Source of the DNA: Pelomyxa schiedti
Taxonomy: Eukaryota > Evosea > Pelobiontida > Pelomyxidae
Length of the DNA stretch: 64,000 nucleotides
Assembly (NCBI GenBank): GCA_020536535.1
Contig: JAHLWZ010000840.1
Coordinates: 1-64,000, forward strand
Direction: 5' to 3'
Every line of letters starts with the position of its first letter. Within the stretch, counting starts at the first letter, position 1. Of this stretch, positions 10,892-21,734 are shown piece after piece. Under the pieces are notes generated by a model that was given only the letters and a program-made list of their open reading frames with translations, did not search any database and was not told where the DNA came from. The position numbers and the translations under genes were made by a program.

Positions 10892-13040
10892 ATGTCGGCT
10901 GACAGCGAGGAGCTGCGGTGCCCCATCTGTCTGGAGTTGTTTGACGACCCAAGGATACTCCCATGTACCATAATCCCGTCGCACGTTTGTCATTCCCAAA
11001 AAAAAACCCCCGAACATCTAACAGAAAACCCCAAGGTGGGCACACCTTTTGCTTTCGCTGCTTGCAAGGTCACTTCCATCTGCAGTCCCTGATTCCCAAG
11101 ACCGCGGTCAGTAGCAGCCCCAAAGGACCCTCTCCCACCACTGCAGTCTCTGCTTCTGCGTTGACATGCCCCATGTGCTGCGCGGCCATTTCCGCAGCTA
11201 CAGACCCAAGTGCTCTTCCACGCAACATCGCCGCATGCAACATGGTGTCGACCGCGAAATCTCCAGGAGGTGCCGCGGCCTCGGCAAACGCCTACGGCAG
11301 GGCGGGCTCCAATGCCGAGAGCGAGAGTTCCAAGCCCTGCACGAACTGCGGGGAGGCCCCGGCCACTCTTTCCTGCGCAGAGTGCAGCGCGACGCTGTGC
11401 GCGGCGTGCAGCAAGTCCGTCCACGCCATGAGGATGTTCTCATCGCACAAAGTGTCTCCGATCGAAACGGCGCGACGCGTCCCGGGCCAGGCCGCGAAGC
11501 CGCCGTCCGCAAAGTGCAGGATTCACCAGGCGCAGGACCTGTCACTTTACTGTAAGCAGGATGAGTGCCTTGCCTGCTCGCATTGCCTTCTCCTTGGGCC
11601 TCATACCTCGGGCGGTGTGCCTCATCAGTGCATTTCCGCCGACGACGCGGAATCGCAGAGGCGGGCTATCTGCGGGCAGCAACTTGACAGGGTGAACAAC
11701 TGGTGTTCGAAGGCAAACCTCATTTCAACCGGCTGCGGCGATGCTGCTGCGCAGCTGAAGGCAGAGGTTTCTGAGGTTGAGGCGGCGCTGAATAACAATT
11801 TTGAAGAAGTAATATGCGCAGTGGAGAAAAGGAGACAAGAACTGATTTCCGCACTGCATGCTGACCATCGAAGAAGAGGTGCTTTTTTTTGGGACATTGT
11901 GTGTACTAAGCTATTTTAGAGTCTGAGCTTGAGCTTTTGAAAGAGAGAGCTTTTACAGTCTCAAAAAGTGCACAAGAGGTGAAAGATGTGCTGGAAAAAT
12001 TAAGCAAATTCGGCCAAATCCCTTTCTTGAGCAATTATCACACTGTCAGCGGCCGTGCTAATGCCTTGCTATCTATTCCACCTCCCGAATTCCCAACAAA
12101 ATGTGGGATTCAGTACCAACCAGTTGACAACTCCTTTCTTTCCCAAGTTGCGCAAATGGGGCAACTCATAGGTATCACTGCATTACAGTTAGGATTACTC
12201 ACATTGATAGGCGGTCTTCAGCCCCCAAGTTCTGAACACAGCACTATTGACGCCGACTGGTCCTCTCTCCATCAATTTGAAGCTGGAATGGATTGCAGAT
12301 GTCATATCCCTGTGACCATTACTGTGTGTGACAAAACCAGTACACCTGTTGCACTTCCATCTACAAGCACCCTCGATTTGACGGCATCTCTTTCTAGCCG
12401 AGGCTGTGTGGTTCCCAGCACTATTGTTACCAACGTGGCAAGTGGCAAATTTGATGTTGAAGTGGCTGGAGTATTCCCCAAGCCAGGACCCTACACAATG
12501 ACTCTAAGTGCAAGCGGGTGCATCAATACAGCCATCTCTCATGATTTCACAGTAACCATACCACTTGCAGAGCTTGACTTCCAGCTTCTCAGATACACTG
12601 GTGACTGGTCATTAGGCACATTTGATAACTGCTGGGGAGGCGTCAGAGTCTCTTCTTTGGGACAAATTAACACTATTCTGCATCAAAGAACACCGCTTTC
12701 ACGAGAGCGGGCACCCAAATCCTCAGGGAAGCCAACATCACTATTTGCCTATCCAAATGAACGAGACCAAAGCTTTGTCATCACACTAGGGAGGATGAGG
12801 ACAGTCGCGGCAATAGGCTTCTCTTGCTCCCGGTGGCTCAATCCTGCAACAATCACATTCACCTTTGATGATGGAACTTACAGTGGGCCTCACGGCAAAC
12901 CTCCTGCTATTACTGACCTCTTTGACACACAGAAGAACAGGTTTACACTTACCAGACCCACTCAAACAACTTCGATTAGCATTTCTGCATCTGGTGGAGC
13001 ACAGGTATGCCTACACAGCCTTGTTATTTGGGGTTCCTAA
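10892..13040 (+). CDS. TRIM-like RING/B-box/coiled-coil/filamin protein (putative E3 ubiquitin ligase)
   Basis: Exon 1 (10892-10964) encodes LRCPICLELFDDPRILPC. A 71-nt intron (10965-11035) interrupts the RING finger and joins in phase to GHTFCFRCLQGH. The RING ends at CPMCCAAI near 11165-11190. Two B-boxes follow: CTNCGEAPATLSCAECSATLC near 11340-11400, then a CHC..C-type module near 11510-11630 (CRIHQAQDLSLYCKQDECLAC). A coiled coil spans about 11650-12010. Next is a filamin-like beta domain (about 12290-12570). The C-terminal domain (about 12580-13040) resembles an F5/8- or SPRY-like sandwich but is not assigned. The order RING, B-box, B-box, CC, filamin is that of TRIM2/3/71 and TRIM45, without NHL repeats. 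Predicted role: ubiquitin ligase. Substrate unknown. It is divergent to the calpain-like gene, with about 240 nt between starts. Confidence 0.85.
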
Positions 13041-13088
13041 GGAACGCAACTCCAAAAAAAGAACAGAGAATAAGAGCCCTTTTTCTCA

Positions 13089-14128
13089 TCATGATTTTGT
13101 TCTGGGGCGTTTTACTGGGAGAGTGGATTTGGGTTCCTCATCCTCATCCTTGGGTGTGGTTGTTGTAGTTGTTGTGGATACTACTGCTTCGACGTTTTTG
13201 GCTTTTGTGGGTGCTTTGGAATTTTTTCCAGCCACCCCAGTTTTTTCTGTTGGTTTTGGTTCCTTGGCTTTTACATCTTCATCGCTGTCATTGTCCTCGT
13301 CAGAGTCAGAGTCCGAGTAATCAGTGCTTTTGGCTTCATCTTCTTCCTCTTTTTCCACTGGGGTTTTTTCGGTACTGACAGGTGGGTCACCGGCTACAGC
13401 ATTGTTTTGGAGCTCTGGCTGAGCTAAAAACTGCTCAATCTTTTGCCTCGTTATCCCTTGTATTTGGCCATTATCCTTTTCATACGTTTGTGAGACCACT
13501 CAGTGGCTTCCGTATTACTCTTTATTTATGTTGTATGTAGGACGAAATTACAAACACACAGGGCCGGTTTCGAAAGTAGCCAAGCAGAACTGAGGAGGAA
13601 TAAGAGCGTTTAACACACTATAAGCATCGCCATCACATTCGCCGTAGCTGCCCCCATTTGCAATGCTACTGAGGGCCTCTTTCACCTGAACATGCACCAA
13701 CAACATGTCAAAATGAGTTTTGATATGCCCACTGAAAATGAAAAGGAGCGCGGCATCCAGCTCACCTTGTTGATGTCCCTGGGTGTTGCCTTCTCCGACC
13801 TTGACTGATGCCACATTTTCTTCACCTGGTCGTTGGTAACTTTCCAATCCGATGGCAGCAGGACGACGGAGGAGCTGCTCGAGCTGTTGCTCACAAACCC
13901 ATGCGAAACCTTCACCATCTCTATCTGCTCCGGAGGGTATTTATTGTTTTTCGCAAATGACGATGGATCGTGCTCGAAGCGTTTCTTACTTTCTTTGGGT
14001 TCATCGGAACACTTTTTCAAAACAACAGAAACTTCTGCCTTTGCCGTTTGTGGTTTGTTTTTAACAAGTGGAATGAATTTACAAAAATGACATGGTTTGT
14101 GTCTGGCAGCACCTCTTGTTGAGATCAT
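13089..14128 (-). CDS. Acidic, Ser-rich nuclear-type protein, family unrecognised
   Basis: Three exons chain in phase. The first is about 14128-13766 (SVVLKKCSDEPKESKKRFEH ... DWKVTNDQVKKMWHQ). An intron with GTGAGC...GTTCAG leads to VKEALSSIANGGSYGECDG..YSVLNALIPPQF. A second intron, read with a GTTTGT donor, leads to SQTYEKDNGQIQGITRQKIEQFL and an acidic run (DYSDSDSDEDNDSDED), ending PVKRPRTKS. The basic end resembles a nuclear localisation signal. If the second intron is not used, the protein stops at 13548. The chosen ATG overlaps the last 50 nt of IFT74 in another frame and is uncertain. No family recognised. Confidence 0.5.
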
Positions 14129-16540
14129 CAGCCATTGTAATGACCTCGGAAGCCAGTGGTTTGGTGTCCAGGGCTGAGGATATGTAGTCCTGCATGGCAA
14201 ACAGATTCTGTTCCTGCTCAGTCATCTTTCGCTCTTGCACAGTGAGTTGCTGATGTGTGTCCATGGCTCGCGTTTGCCTCTCTTGGCTGGCTAATTCGGC
14301 CGCGAGCTGTTGATTTTCTTGCACCAGAATATCTCTCTGACTTGACATCCACAACTGGGGTTGGGGTTTCCCACATTAGATTTTTCAGATAGCAAAAGCT
14401 AAGTAGATACATTTTCGGATGACACTTGTTCTGAGGCCTGGGCTGCTTCTTGACTTAGGGCTTCTGCTTCTGCAAAAGTGTCCATCTCTCTTTTGAGCTG
14501 TGCTATTCGTTCAACCACACTTGTTGTCTCAGTGGTTATGCTCTGCTCCAGTGCTATGAGGTGGTGAGAATTATAGAGAACCAGAGGTTTTGTTGTTTTA
14601 AAAAAGAAAAAAAATACTGGAACGCACACTCTATTTTTTGAACCTGTTGTTGTTTCTGGGCAAGTACAGCGTCCAGGGTTTCATGGGTAGAGTTCTCCTG
14701 ATCAACGAGAGTGACTTTGACATTCAATTCTTCTTGAAGCTCACGTTGTTTTTCTGTACCCGGAACCGTTCCCGCTGTAACGTACTGTTTGCTAATGTGT
14801 TCCAACAGACATAGTATCATTAACTGAAGTTTTGTGTTAGTTTCAGTGATGTCCTGTCTTTTGTTTTCCCCCCACTTGGTCAATTACCAAAAAAAATCAA
14901 TTAAACTCCTACTGGGTTCTATTTGCTTGCTCTAACGTTAGCAGGTTTTCATCATGTCGTTTCTGCAGTTCTGCAATTTTCAATCTCATTTCAGTATTTT
15001 CTTTTGTGTCTTCCATGTGTCTTTCCATTTTTTCCATTTGGTCTCTGAAGTGAAGTTAATGTGCCGTTTAACTCCCCACTTCCACCTCAGCAGTTACCTC
15101 ATGGTGCTTGTTTCCTGCTCCACTCTGTCGAATGCTGTTTGAAGCGCTATTTTGTCATTTCCCAAAAGTTTTATGGCCTGTATGAGGCGATTCTTCTCCT
15201 CGGGAATACTGTGCTGCGCGTTGAATTCTTCTTCTTGAAGATCCTCCAATTGTCTTCTAAGTTTCCCCAGTTCTTCTTGCATACCTAAGAATGCGTTAGT
15301 GTCACAAAAATATCGTAGAAGTGGTGAAAAAAAACCAAGGGCTTGCACTTTGTGAGAGTCTCCTTGCACATTAGACTCTAACTGGTTGCATTGTAGTCTC
15401 TCATCCTCAAGAATGGATTGGAACTGCTTGATTTCATTGATTAGACGGTCATTCTCTTCTTTCATTGAATTGTAGGCTTTTTGCTTTTCGTCACCCATTT
15501 GTTGCAATTCTGCAACGAATTTCTCTTGTAGCTATAGAATATTAGAAAACGAACTCAATGACGACTTGGGACAATGATGTTCCAACCTCTGTGATGCGGT
15601 TTTGAAGGTCGGCAACTTCTTTTTCTTTCATTTCACGTTCAGCAAACAGAGCGTCAAGCTTGGGTCTTCTTGCATTGTTTTCTTGTTCGAGCATCCCAGA
15701 TTCTTTGAGTAACATAGCAGGAGTTACATCAGATGTTGTGCGAAGTTTATCACTAAGATAATTTACAGCAAGTAGTTGCGTTTCTAGTGATCCTTTCTCC
15801 TTTTTTGAAAAAGAGTAAGAAAAAAAATGTGATAGATAGGACCAACTTCTCTTGCAGCAATTAGTTCTTGCTCCAAAGCCATAGATTCTCTTTGTGCTTG
15901 GTCCGCAATATCCAAGTCACTTTGCATGTTTGCTATCTACTCATTGTAAAAGAAAAAAAACAAACAAACTCAATAGCTCCTGTTCCCATAATAACTGCCC
16001 ATACAGACCTCGGCCATAAGCTCAGCAGTTTTCGCCTTGAGGTCCCTTACATATCCGCTGTGGTCGGTCGCTTTCCTGGCGCCGGACGACGTGCCCGGCA
16101 CCATCCCATGCGAGCTCGGCGGCACCCCGTGCTGCGACACAGGCGACACATGCGAGATAGCACCCCCACTCCCAGGGCTGCCTCCGTAGACAACCCCCAT
16201 CCTAGACCCTACACTTGTTTGTTAACAACACAGCACAAATCGCAAATGGCATCAGGCGTCGTGAGTAAGCAGTAGTAAACACAGGCAGGCCAATCACTGC
16301 ACCGAGACACACACGCACGCACGCACCACCACCAACACCACACACATGTCACGCGTGCGTGCATACATACATACCAGTGCGAGAGGAGGACGAGGCGCCA
16401 CTGAGGCCGGCGACCTGCATGGCCGAGGGGGGCCTGGCCGCCGGGGACTGGGCGGACGACAGCGGCCTCACCCCACGCGACGGGGGGCGGCTGCCTAGCG
16501 ACAGCATGATGCTCGGGGCTGCCGAGGGTGGTCGCGACAT
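14079..16540 (-). CDS. IFT74: Intraflagellar transport protein 74 (IFT-B)
   Basis: The N-terminus is MSRPPSAAPSIMLSLGSRPPSRGVRPLS, a Ser/Pro/Arg-rich basic head like that of IFT74, which binds tubulin together with IFT81. After an intron rich in CA/CG simple repeats (about 16210-16370) comes SRMGVVYGG and GYVRDLKAKTAELMAE. Almost the entire remainder is coiled coil over many exons, for example KQKAYNSMKEENDRLINEIK near 15480-15420 and QIAQLKREMDTFAE-type heptads near 14500. The C-terminus (MTEQEQNLFAMQDYISSALD ... ITMADDLNK) lines up with the conserved IFT74 end (LEQNNFAMKEFI). IFT74 is a core subunit of the IFT-B train, so the organism should build a cilium or flagellum. Exon borders in the coiled coil are approximate. 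Confidence 0.8.
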
Positions 16541-16803
16541 GAGTGGCGCACGCTGGCAATTTTCGGTTTTGGATAGTTTTCTTTCGTTTCAGCTAAGCTG
16601 CAGTGTTGGCTGGAAGCTGGGATTGGGTCGGAAGGAGGGTCTCCCTGATCTGATGGGGGTGTGGATAGAGAAAATCCGAGTCCTCCTTCTAGAGGAAGTG
16701 TTCTTGCGTTGGGGGGTACTGAACTCTCTCCCAGAAAAGAAATTAGAGATGCAGATCAGAACAATCTCTCGGAAAACACAAACGAAAAAAGAAAACCCAC
16801 CCA

Positions 16804-19418
16804 ATGGCCACCACCTCCACAAGCAGTAGCAGCCCAACGTCTGTAAGTGCCACGGATGCGCCGACCAAGCTTGAGTCCAGGAAACTGTCCATTCCTGTGG
16901 GTTTTCGGTTTTTTCTTTCTTTTTTCCCCCTGTTTTGTTCTCACCATGAATTGCAGGTTCACAAGTGCGCCATTGAATCTGTGACGGTGTATAATGATCG
17001 TGCAGAGGTTGTGCGGCTTATTGATGCCACCCTTGAAAAAGGTTTTTCCTTGATAGTTTTATATTTCCTCTTTGACAAGGTTTTTTTTTTTTTTAACCAG
17101 GTCAATATGTTGTGTCATTAACTGGCGTGTCTACGGCACTACAGGCTAACTCTGTTCATGTGTCTGGAGGTACAGGAGCGGCTACCATTTTGGAAGTGTC
17201 TAGTATGGTTACCTACGATGAAACTGCTGACACTGCACTCACTAGTGAGATTACTGAAAAAAAAGAGTATATGCCAAAAATGCTTTTCTGCTACTCTAAT
17301 AACCCCAGGGCACTGGAGAAATTGCGCCAGGGCCTTAAAGAATTAAATAAGAAACTGGAAATTGTCAATGTACGTTTTCTATGTCCAATCCCCTTACTCA
17401 ACATGCAACAGAAACAGCAAGCCTGGCTTGATAACTGGGCAGCAAATGTTCACGGTACCCCACAAGTACAAGCCAAGCATGCTGACAAAGGTTACAAAGT
17501 TGACCTCAAAATGAAAAGTAAATTTATAGCACAGACTTCATTTCGGAATCTTACCTTGCTAGCATTAAAACTTTCATGGAGTTTTATACACAACAGATGT
17601 CTTCTGTTTCTCAGCAGAGAGCTTCCCTGGAACGAGAAATAGAAGGCAGGCTACGTTCATAATATGTCTCTTATTTTTGGTTGACACTCAGTAGAAGTGG
17701 AAAATAGACGTAAAATTCTGGAATTGGAGATAAGAGACAGGTCCACATCAGGTTCTACAAGAAAGAATCAAAGGAATACCATTACCATCACACTGATAGC
17801 TGGTGGTGGTCCTGTACTTCTCTTACTTGAGGTTAAAATTATCTTACCTTGATGAAGGTTGTACTTCAAGTTTCTTATGTTGTTAACAATGCAAGATGGA
17901 GCCCGACATACGACTGCCGGGTTGACAGGTTTTCCCTTGCTTTAAACAAATGTAGTTTCTTTCCCATTCTTACATTACCAATAGTAACAGTTCACATGTA
18001 CAACTGTCGTACTATGGTTTGATCACCAATTCTACAGGAGAAGACTGGATTGATGTACGCTCTATTACTCCTTCTCCTAACTGATTATGAAAGGCTCATT
18101 TGACTCTGTCAACTGCCACACCTGACATTGGCGGTGTACCCCCTGAACTACCAACGTCCACAGTGGGAATAAACTACATTCCTCCTTCTAGAGGTTTCTT
18201 TTTCAAAGTTTTTTTTTCCCCCGCTTAGCTTTGGCGAGGTGCCCGCCGCCTCTCCATGACAATGGATGATATGATGTGTGTGCAGACTGCAGCCTTTGCA
18301 TTTTCTGGTAACACAATAGTGCATTCTTTAACTAAGGCTGATGTTCTTTCAGAGGCACCATCAGCTTCTGCAGCCGTAGCTCCGCGGACTCCTGTATCTG
18401 TATGCCTTTTGCAATTTCACACACCCTCTGATGGTAACAGACCCTTGTAACAACTGCCTCGGATTCTGCCGGTTGTGCCACATTCACCATCCCCGTTCCT
18501 TCTACTATAGCCTCTGATAACAAAGAACACAAGGTATCTCCGGCACTCGGTAAAATTTGGTTAAATTTAACAGGTCACGGTTGCGATAATTCCACTGGAT
18601 ACCCGTTTTACCTATACAGTATGTCTTCATAACATTTTCCCTTATCCACCATTCCCCAGGTTGTACCACGTGTCTCCCCATTTTCGTATCTCAAATCAAC
18701 TACGTCCAACAACTCCTCGTTCTTCCTTCTTGCTGGTGCATGCAACGTTTTTATGGACAACAACTTTGTGGCCACTTCATCACTCAAGGTGAAAACACCC
18801 CAATTAATTTTTAAAACTAAACAAGACAGGACGTTTCTCCCAATGAGGAGTTTGCTTTCTTCCTTGGAACAGACAAGGCCGTGAAAGTGGAATATAGTCC
18901 CCCTTCAGAAATGAAAGATCGCGGTGGTGTTTTCAGCCGCTCTAATGTCCAGGTACATTTTTAAGTATCCGAAGTGAAAGTACTGACTGTACTCGAGACC
19001 TGGACAGGGGCTATCACAGTTAAAAACACCAAGACTAAGGAGGTTAAACACAAAACACAAAACAAACACAAAACACAAACACAAACAAGATTGCTGTCAC
19101 CGTTTATGAACAACTTCCAAAATCTTCCGACGAGCGCATCAAAGTTACCCTCATCGAACCCGACGTGAAGGTTTCCTCCATTCTCCTCCATTTCCCTCTA
19201 ACACAGAATCCAGAGGCCTGAAACCAATACAAAGCTGAACACCCAAAACAACCTTGAGATGCGCCATCACATCAAAGCCGGACAGATGCTCAAACTCTCC
19301 TGCAAGTTTGTACATCCATTCCTTACAACCGGCCCCGTTTCTTACTTACTTCGCAACAACCAGGTACACAGTAGAATCCCCCACCTCCATGGAAGGCCAA
19401 CTTCACTACTCCTTTTAG
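16804..19418 (+). CDS. DUF4139/DUF4140 protein (mucoidy inhibitor A / F37C4.5-like)
   Basis: The protein starts MATTSTSSSSPTSVSATDAP. After an intron it reads VHKCAIESVTVYNDRAEVVR, the conserved start of the DUF4140 N-terminal domain. Then come a beta segment (YVVSLTGVSTALQANSVHVSG) and a coiled-coil stretch around 17280-17640. The C-terminal DUF4139 beta domain is split over many small exons (about 17830-19418), with ITVYEQLPKSSDERIKVTLIEPD as its most recognisable block. The end YTVESPTSMEGQLHYSF is reached through a phase-consistent intron (donor GTTTGT, acceptor ACCAG). The family occurs widely in fungi, protists and bacteria. Its biochemical role is not established and no catalytic motif is seen. 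The exon map between 17660 and 19200 is approximate. Confidence 0.75.
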
Positions 19419-19591
19419 AAACAACAAACATCTACGGATCAAACAAAGGTCCCTCCACCCTAAAAATGGGTACCCGAACAAACCTGATCTTTCGTGAACA
19501 GGAGGTGGTTCCTTTCTTTTTCGGTGTTGTCTGTGACGAACGGCACAAAAAACACAACAACAAGAAAAACAAATACAAACGCAAATCCATC

Positions 19592-21359
19592 ATGCTTGGG
19601 GTTATTAACCTCGCTATAAGGAACCTTGTTGTAGAGAAGTATGGGAATGAGGCCTGGCTAAAAGTATTGGCTGCAGCCAACCTCACACATAGGGGTCCTT
19701 TGAGTGCAACTGCAACAACTGTAGTGTCTGGGGAGTGGCAGAGGGATGAGCAATATGATGACAAGGAGACATTCTCGCTGGTGTTTGCTGTAGCATCAAC
19801 ATTGTTGGTGAGGCCTGTGGATGTGATGATACTGTTTGGCAAGTACTGGATTGAGCAGCAGGAGACAGATGTTGCCTTCAAAAAGATATTGTCAAGTGCA
19901 GGTTGAAGTGCGGCACATCTATTTTTAACGCCTGGAGGCGACTCGATTCTTTTTTTCAAGCCAAAAAGTGGGCACTTAGTAACACCACCTAGGAAGTACA
20001 TTTTTACAATTTCTTCAGAATATCAACCGTCTTCATGTGCAATGTGCAGAGTTTGTTCCTCTCAAGAATCCTTCGTTTGTCTCCATTTCCGTGTCTCGCA
20101 GCAAAACTAATGCAATATTTCCACTTTGAAGATTCACAATTGCATCAGTAACGAGGCGCGGAATTACAAACACACTGCTTCTGCAGTACTCACCGGGAGC
20201 AAAATCACGCCAGGGCCTAGCATCTCTCGTCACTGGGCTGATCCAAGGCACTGCAGCGAGATTTTCCGCAGTATCCAATCTAAGGGTTTACTCTCGGGAA
20301 TTGCATGGGGAGGAATCACTTGAAGTAAGTTTATCACATAGCATATCCTGAAAACACTGTATCATACTATTAATGCAAGAGGGAGGAATTTTTCTATGCT
20401 AGTATTTACCTAATCTGGCTTCCATCTCCTCCTAGTTCCTACTGGTATGGGATGAAGCCCAGAACGACCTCTCATCCTCCAAACCCTGCACCCGCGAGGA
20501 ATCCCCTGAAGTCGACGACCAGCTGATCCTATCATTCCTCAAATCGGAGGGATTCCTCAAGCCCGAGCAAGCCCACCTCCGCTGCCCCTCCCCTCCTCTG
20601 CCCTCCCCGTCCCTCGCCTCAACTCCCACTCCCAGTCCCAGTCCCACTCCCACTCCTACTCCCACTCCCACTCTCACTCCGACTCCCAATCCCACCCCAA
20701 CCCCCAATCTCGATGTCAATCTCAATCCCAGCGCATCCTCTCCCTCATTTTCTCCTACCCCCCCTTCCTGCAGCAGCACATCGGCCTCTACTGCCGCGGC
20801 AACTCCCACGCCAGCAGTGGCAATGAGGATGCCCGTGCCCCGGCCTAGCCCCGGCCCCGCGGCCCAGGCGAGGCAGCGGCGCAGCTCCATGCCCCTGCTG
20901 CCCTCCTCGTACAGCCGCTCCCCGCTGCTGCCCTCCATCGTGGTTTCCCCGTCTTACCCCACCGTGGCCGCCGCCCACCCGCGGGGGGTCTCGCCTCGCG
21001 CCACCACGCGGGCCTCGCCCTCCCCTTTGCTCCCACACACCCCTGTATCGACTACCACGACCACCACCACAGCAACGACTAAGACTGCTACGCCCGCGCA
21101 GACGCAGCACCCCCACCACCACACGCAAACAACACCAACAAACTGTAACAACGTATCCCCAAGTTCGACCGTGGCCCGAGACAGCGCACAACATCAACAA
21201 CGGCAAAACCAACACCAACACCAACAAACGGTACTGTCGCGTGATACGTCGAGATCTCCTCCTCCAGCTGACACTCACTGGCATCACCACCACCAAAAAC
21301 AGACCCCGGCAACCGAAGGGACATCCCGCAGGGGGTCTAAAGTGTGTCTTGTACAATAA
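19592..21359 (+). CDS. Stand-alone H-NOX (haem nitric oxide/oxygen binding) protein with long low-complexity tail
   Basis: The start MLGVINLAIRNLVVEKYGNEAW matches the H-NOX opening (M.GlIn.al..lV...fG...W). Exon 1 continues FSLVFAVASTLLVRPVDVMILFGKYWI. An intron read as GTTGAA...CCTAG gives FLQFLQNINRLHVQCAEF, keeping the proximal haem-ligand His (NLDALHDH in guanylate cyclase beta1). A further intron (donor GTTTGT, acceptor TTGAAG) removes an in-frame TGA and yields TNTLLLQYSPGA and LASLVTGLIQGTAARFSAV. The Y-S-x-R motif is present only loosely (YS then R six residues on). After SLEFLLVWDEAQ no cyclase or kinase follows. Instead there are about 290 residues rich in Pro, Thr, Ser, Gln and His, including ACTCCC-type repeats near 20625-20700. 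Predicted role: a diatomic-gas sensor acting through partners. Confidence 0.8.
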
Positions 21360-21734
21360 AAACGAAATGTTGTCTCACCTCTCAGACCCCCGACTCGACT
21401 CTTCGGGCTTCTGATAGAAAAAGCTATCTTGAGGTTCTCAATTGGCGTTTTGCGTCATTTAGAAAAAAAAAAGGCGGAACGGGAAAAAATGCAAAAAAAA
21501 GGCGAAGGAAGGGAAACAGAACAAAAGGAAAAAAAAACCTGATCGGAGATGATGTCGACACCCACAACAGCGGCACCAACAGCCACGGCTGGGTACGAAA
21601 CAACACAAACGTCTACGCTTATTCCTCCCCCCCTCTCTCTTATCGAACGCGAACTTTACCGACGCAAACAAAAAAAAAAAAAATAAAGAAAGAAACGATC
21701 CCCAGCGACCAAGAAGGCACCACGCCCACCACAG

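Noticed and set aside
20745-21356. 203-codon minus-strand Arg/Gly-rich ORF
   Set aside because: Antisense to the low-complexity H-NOX tail, where composition keeps other frames open.
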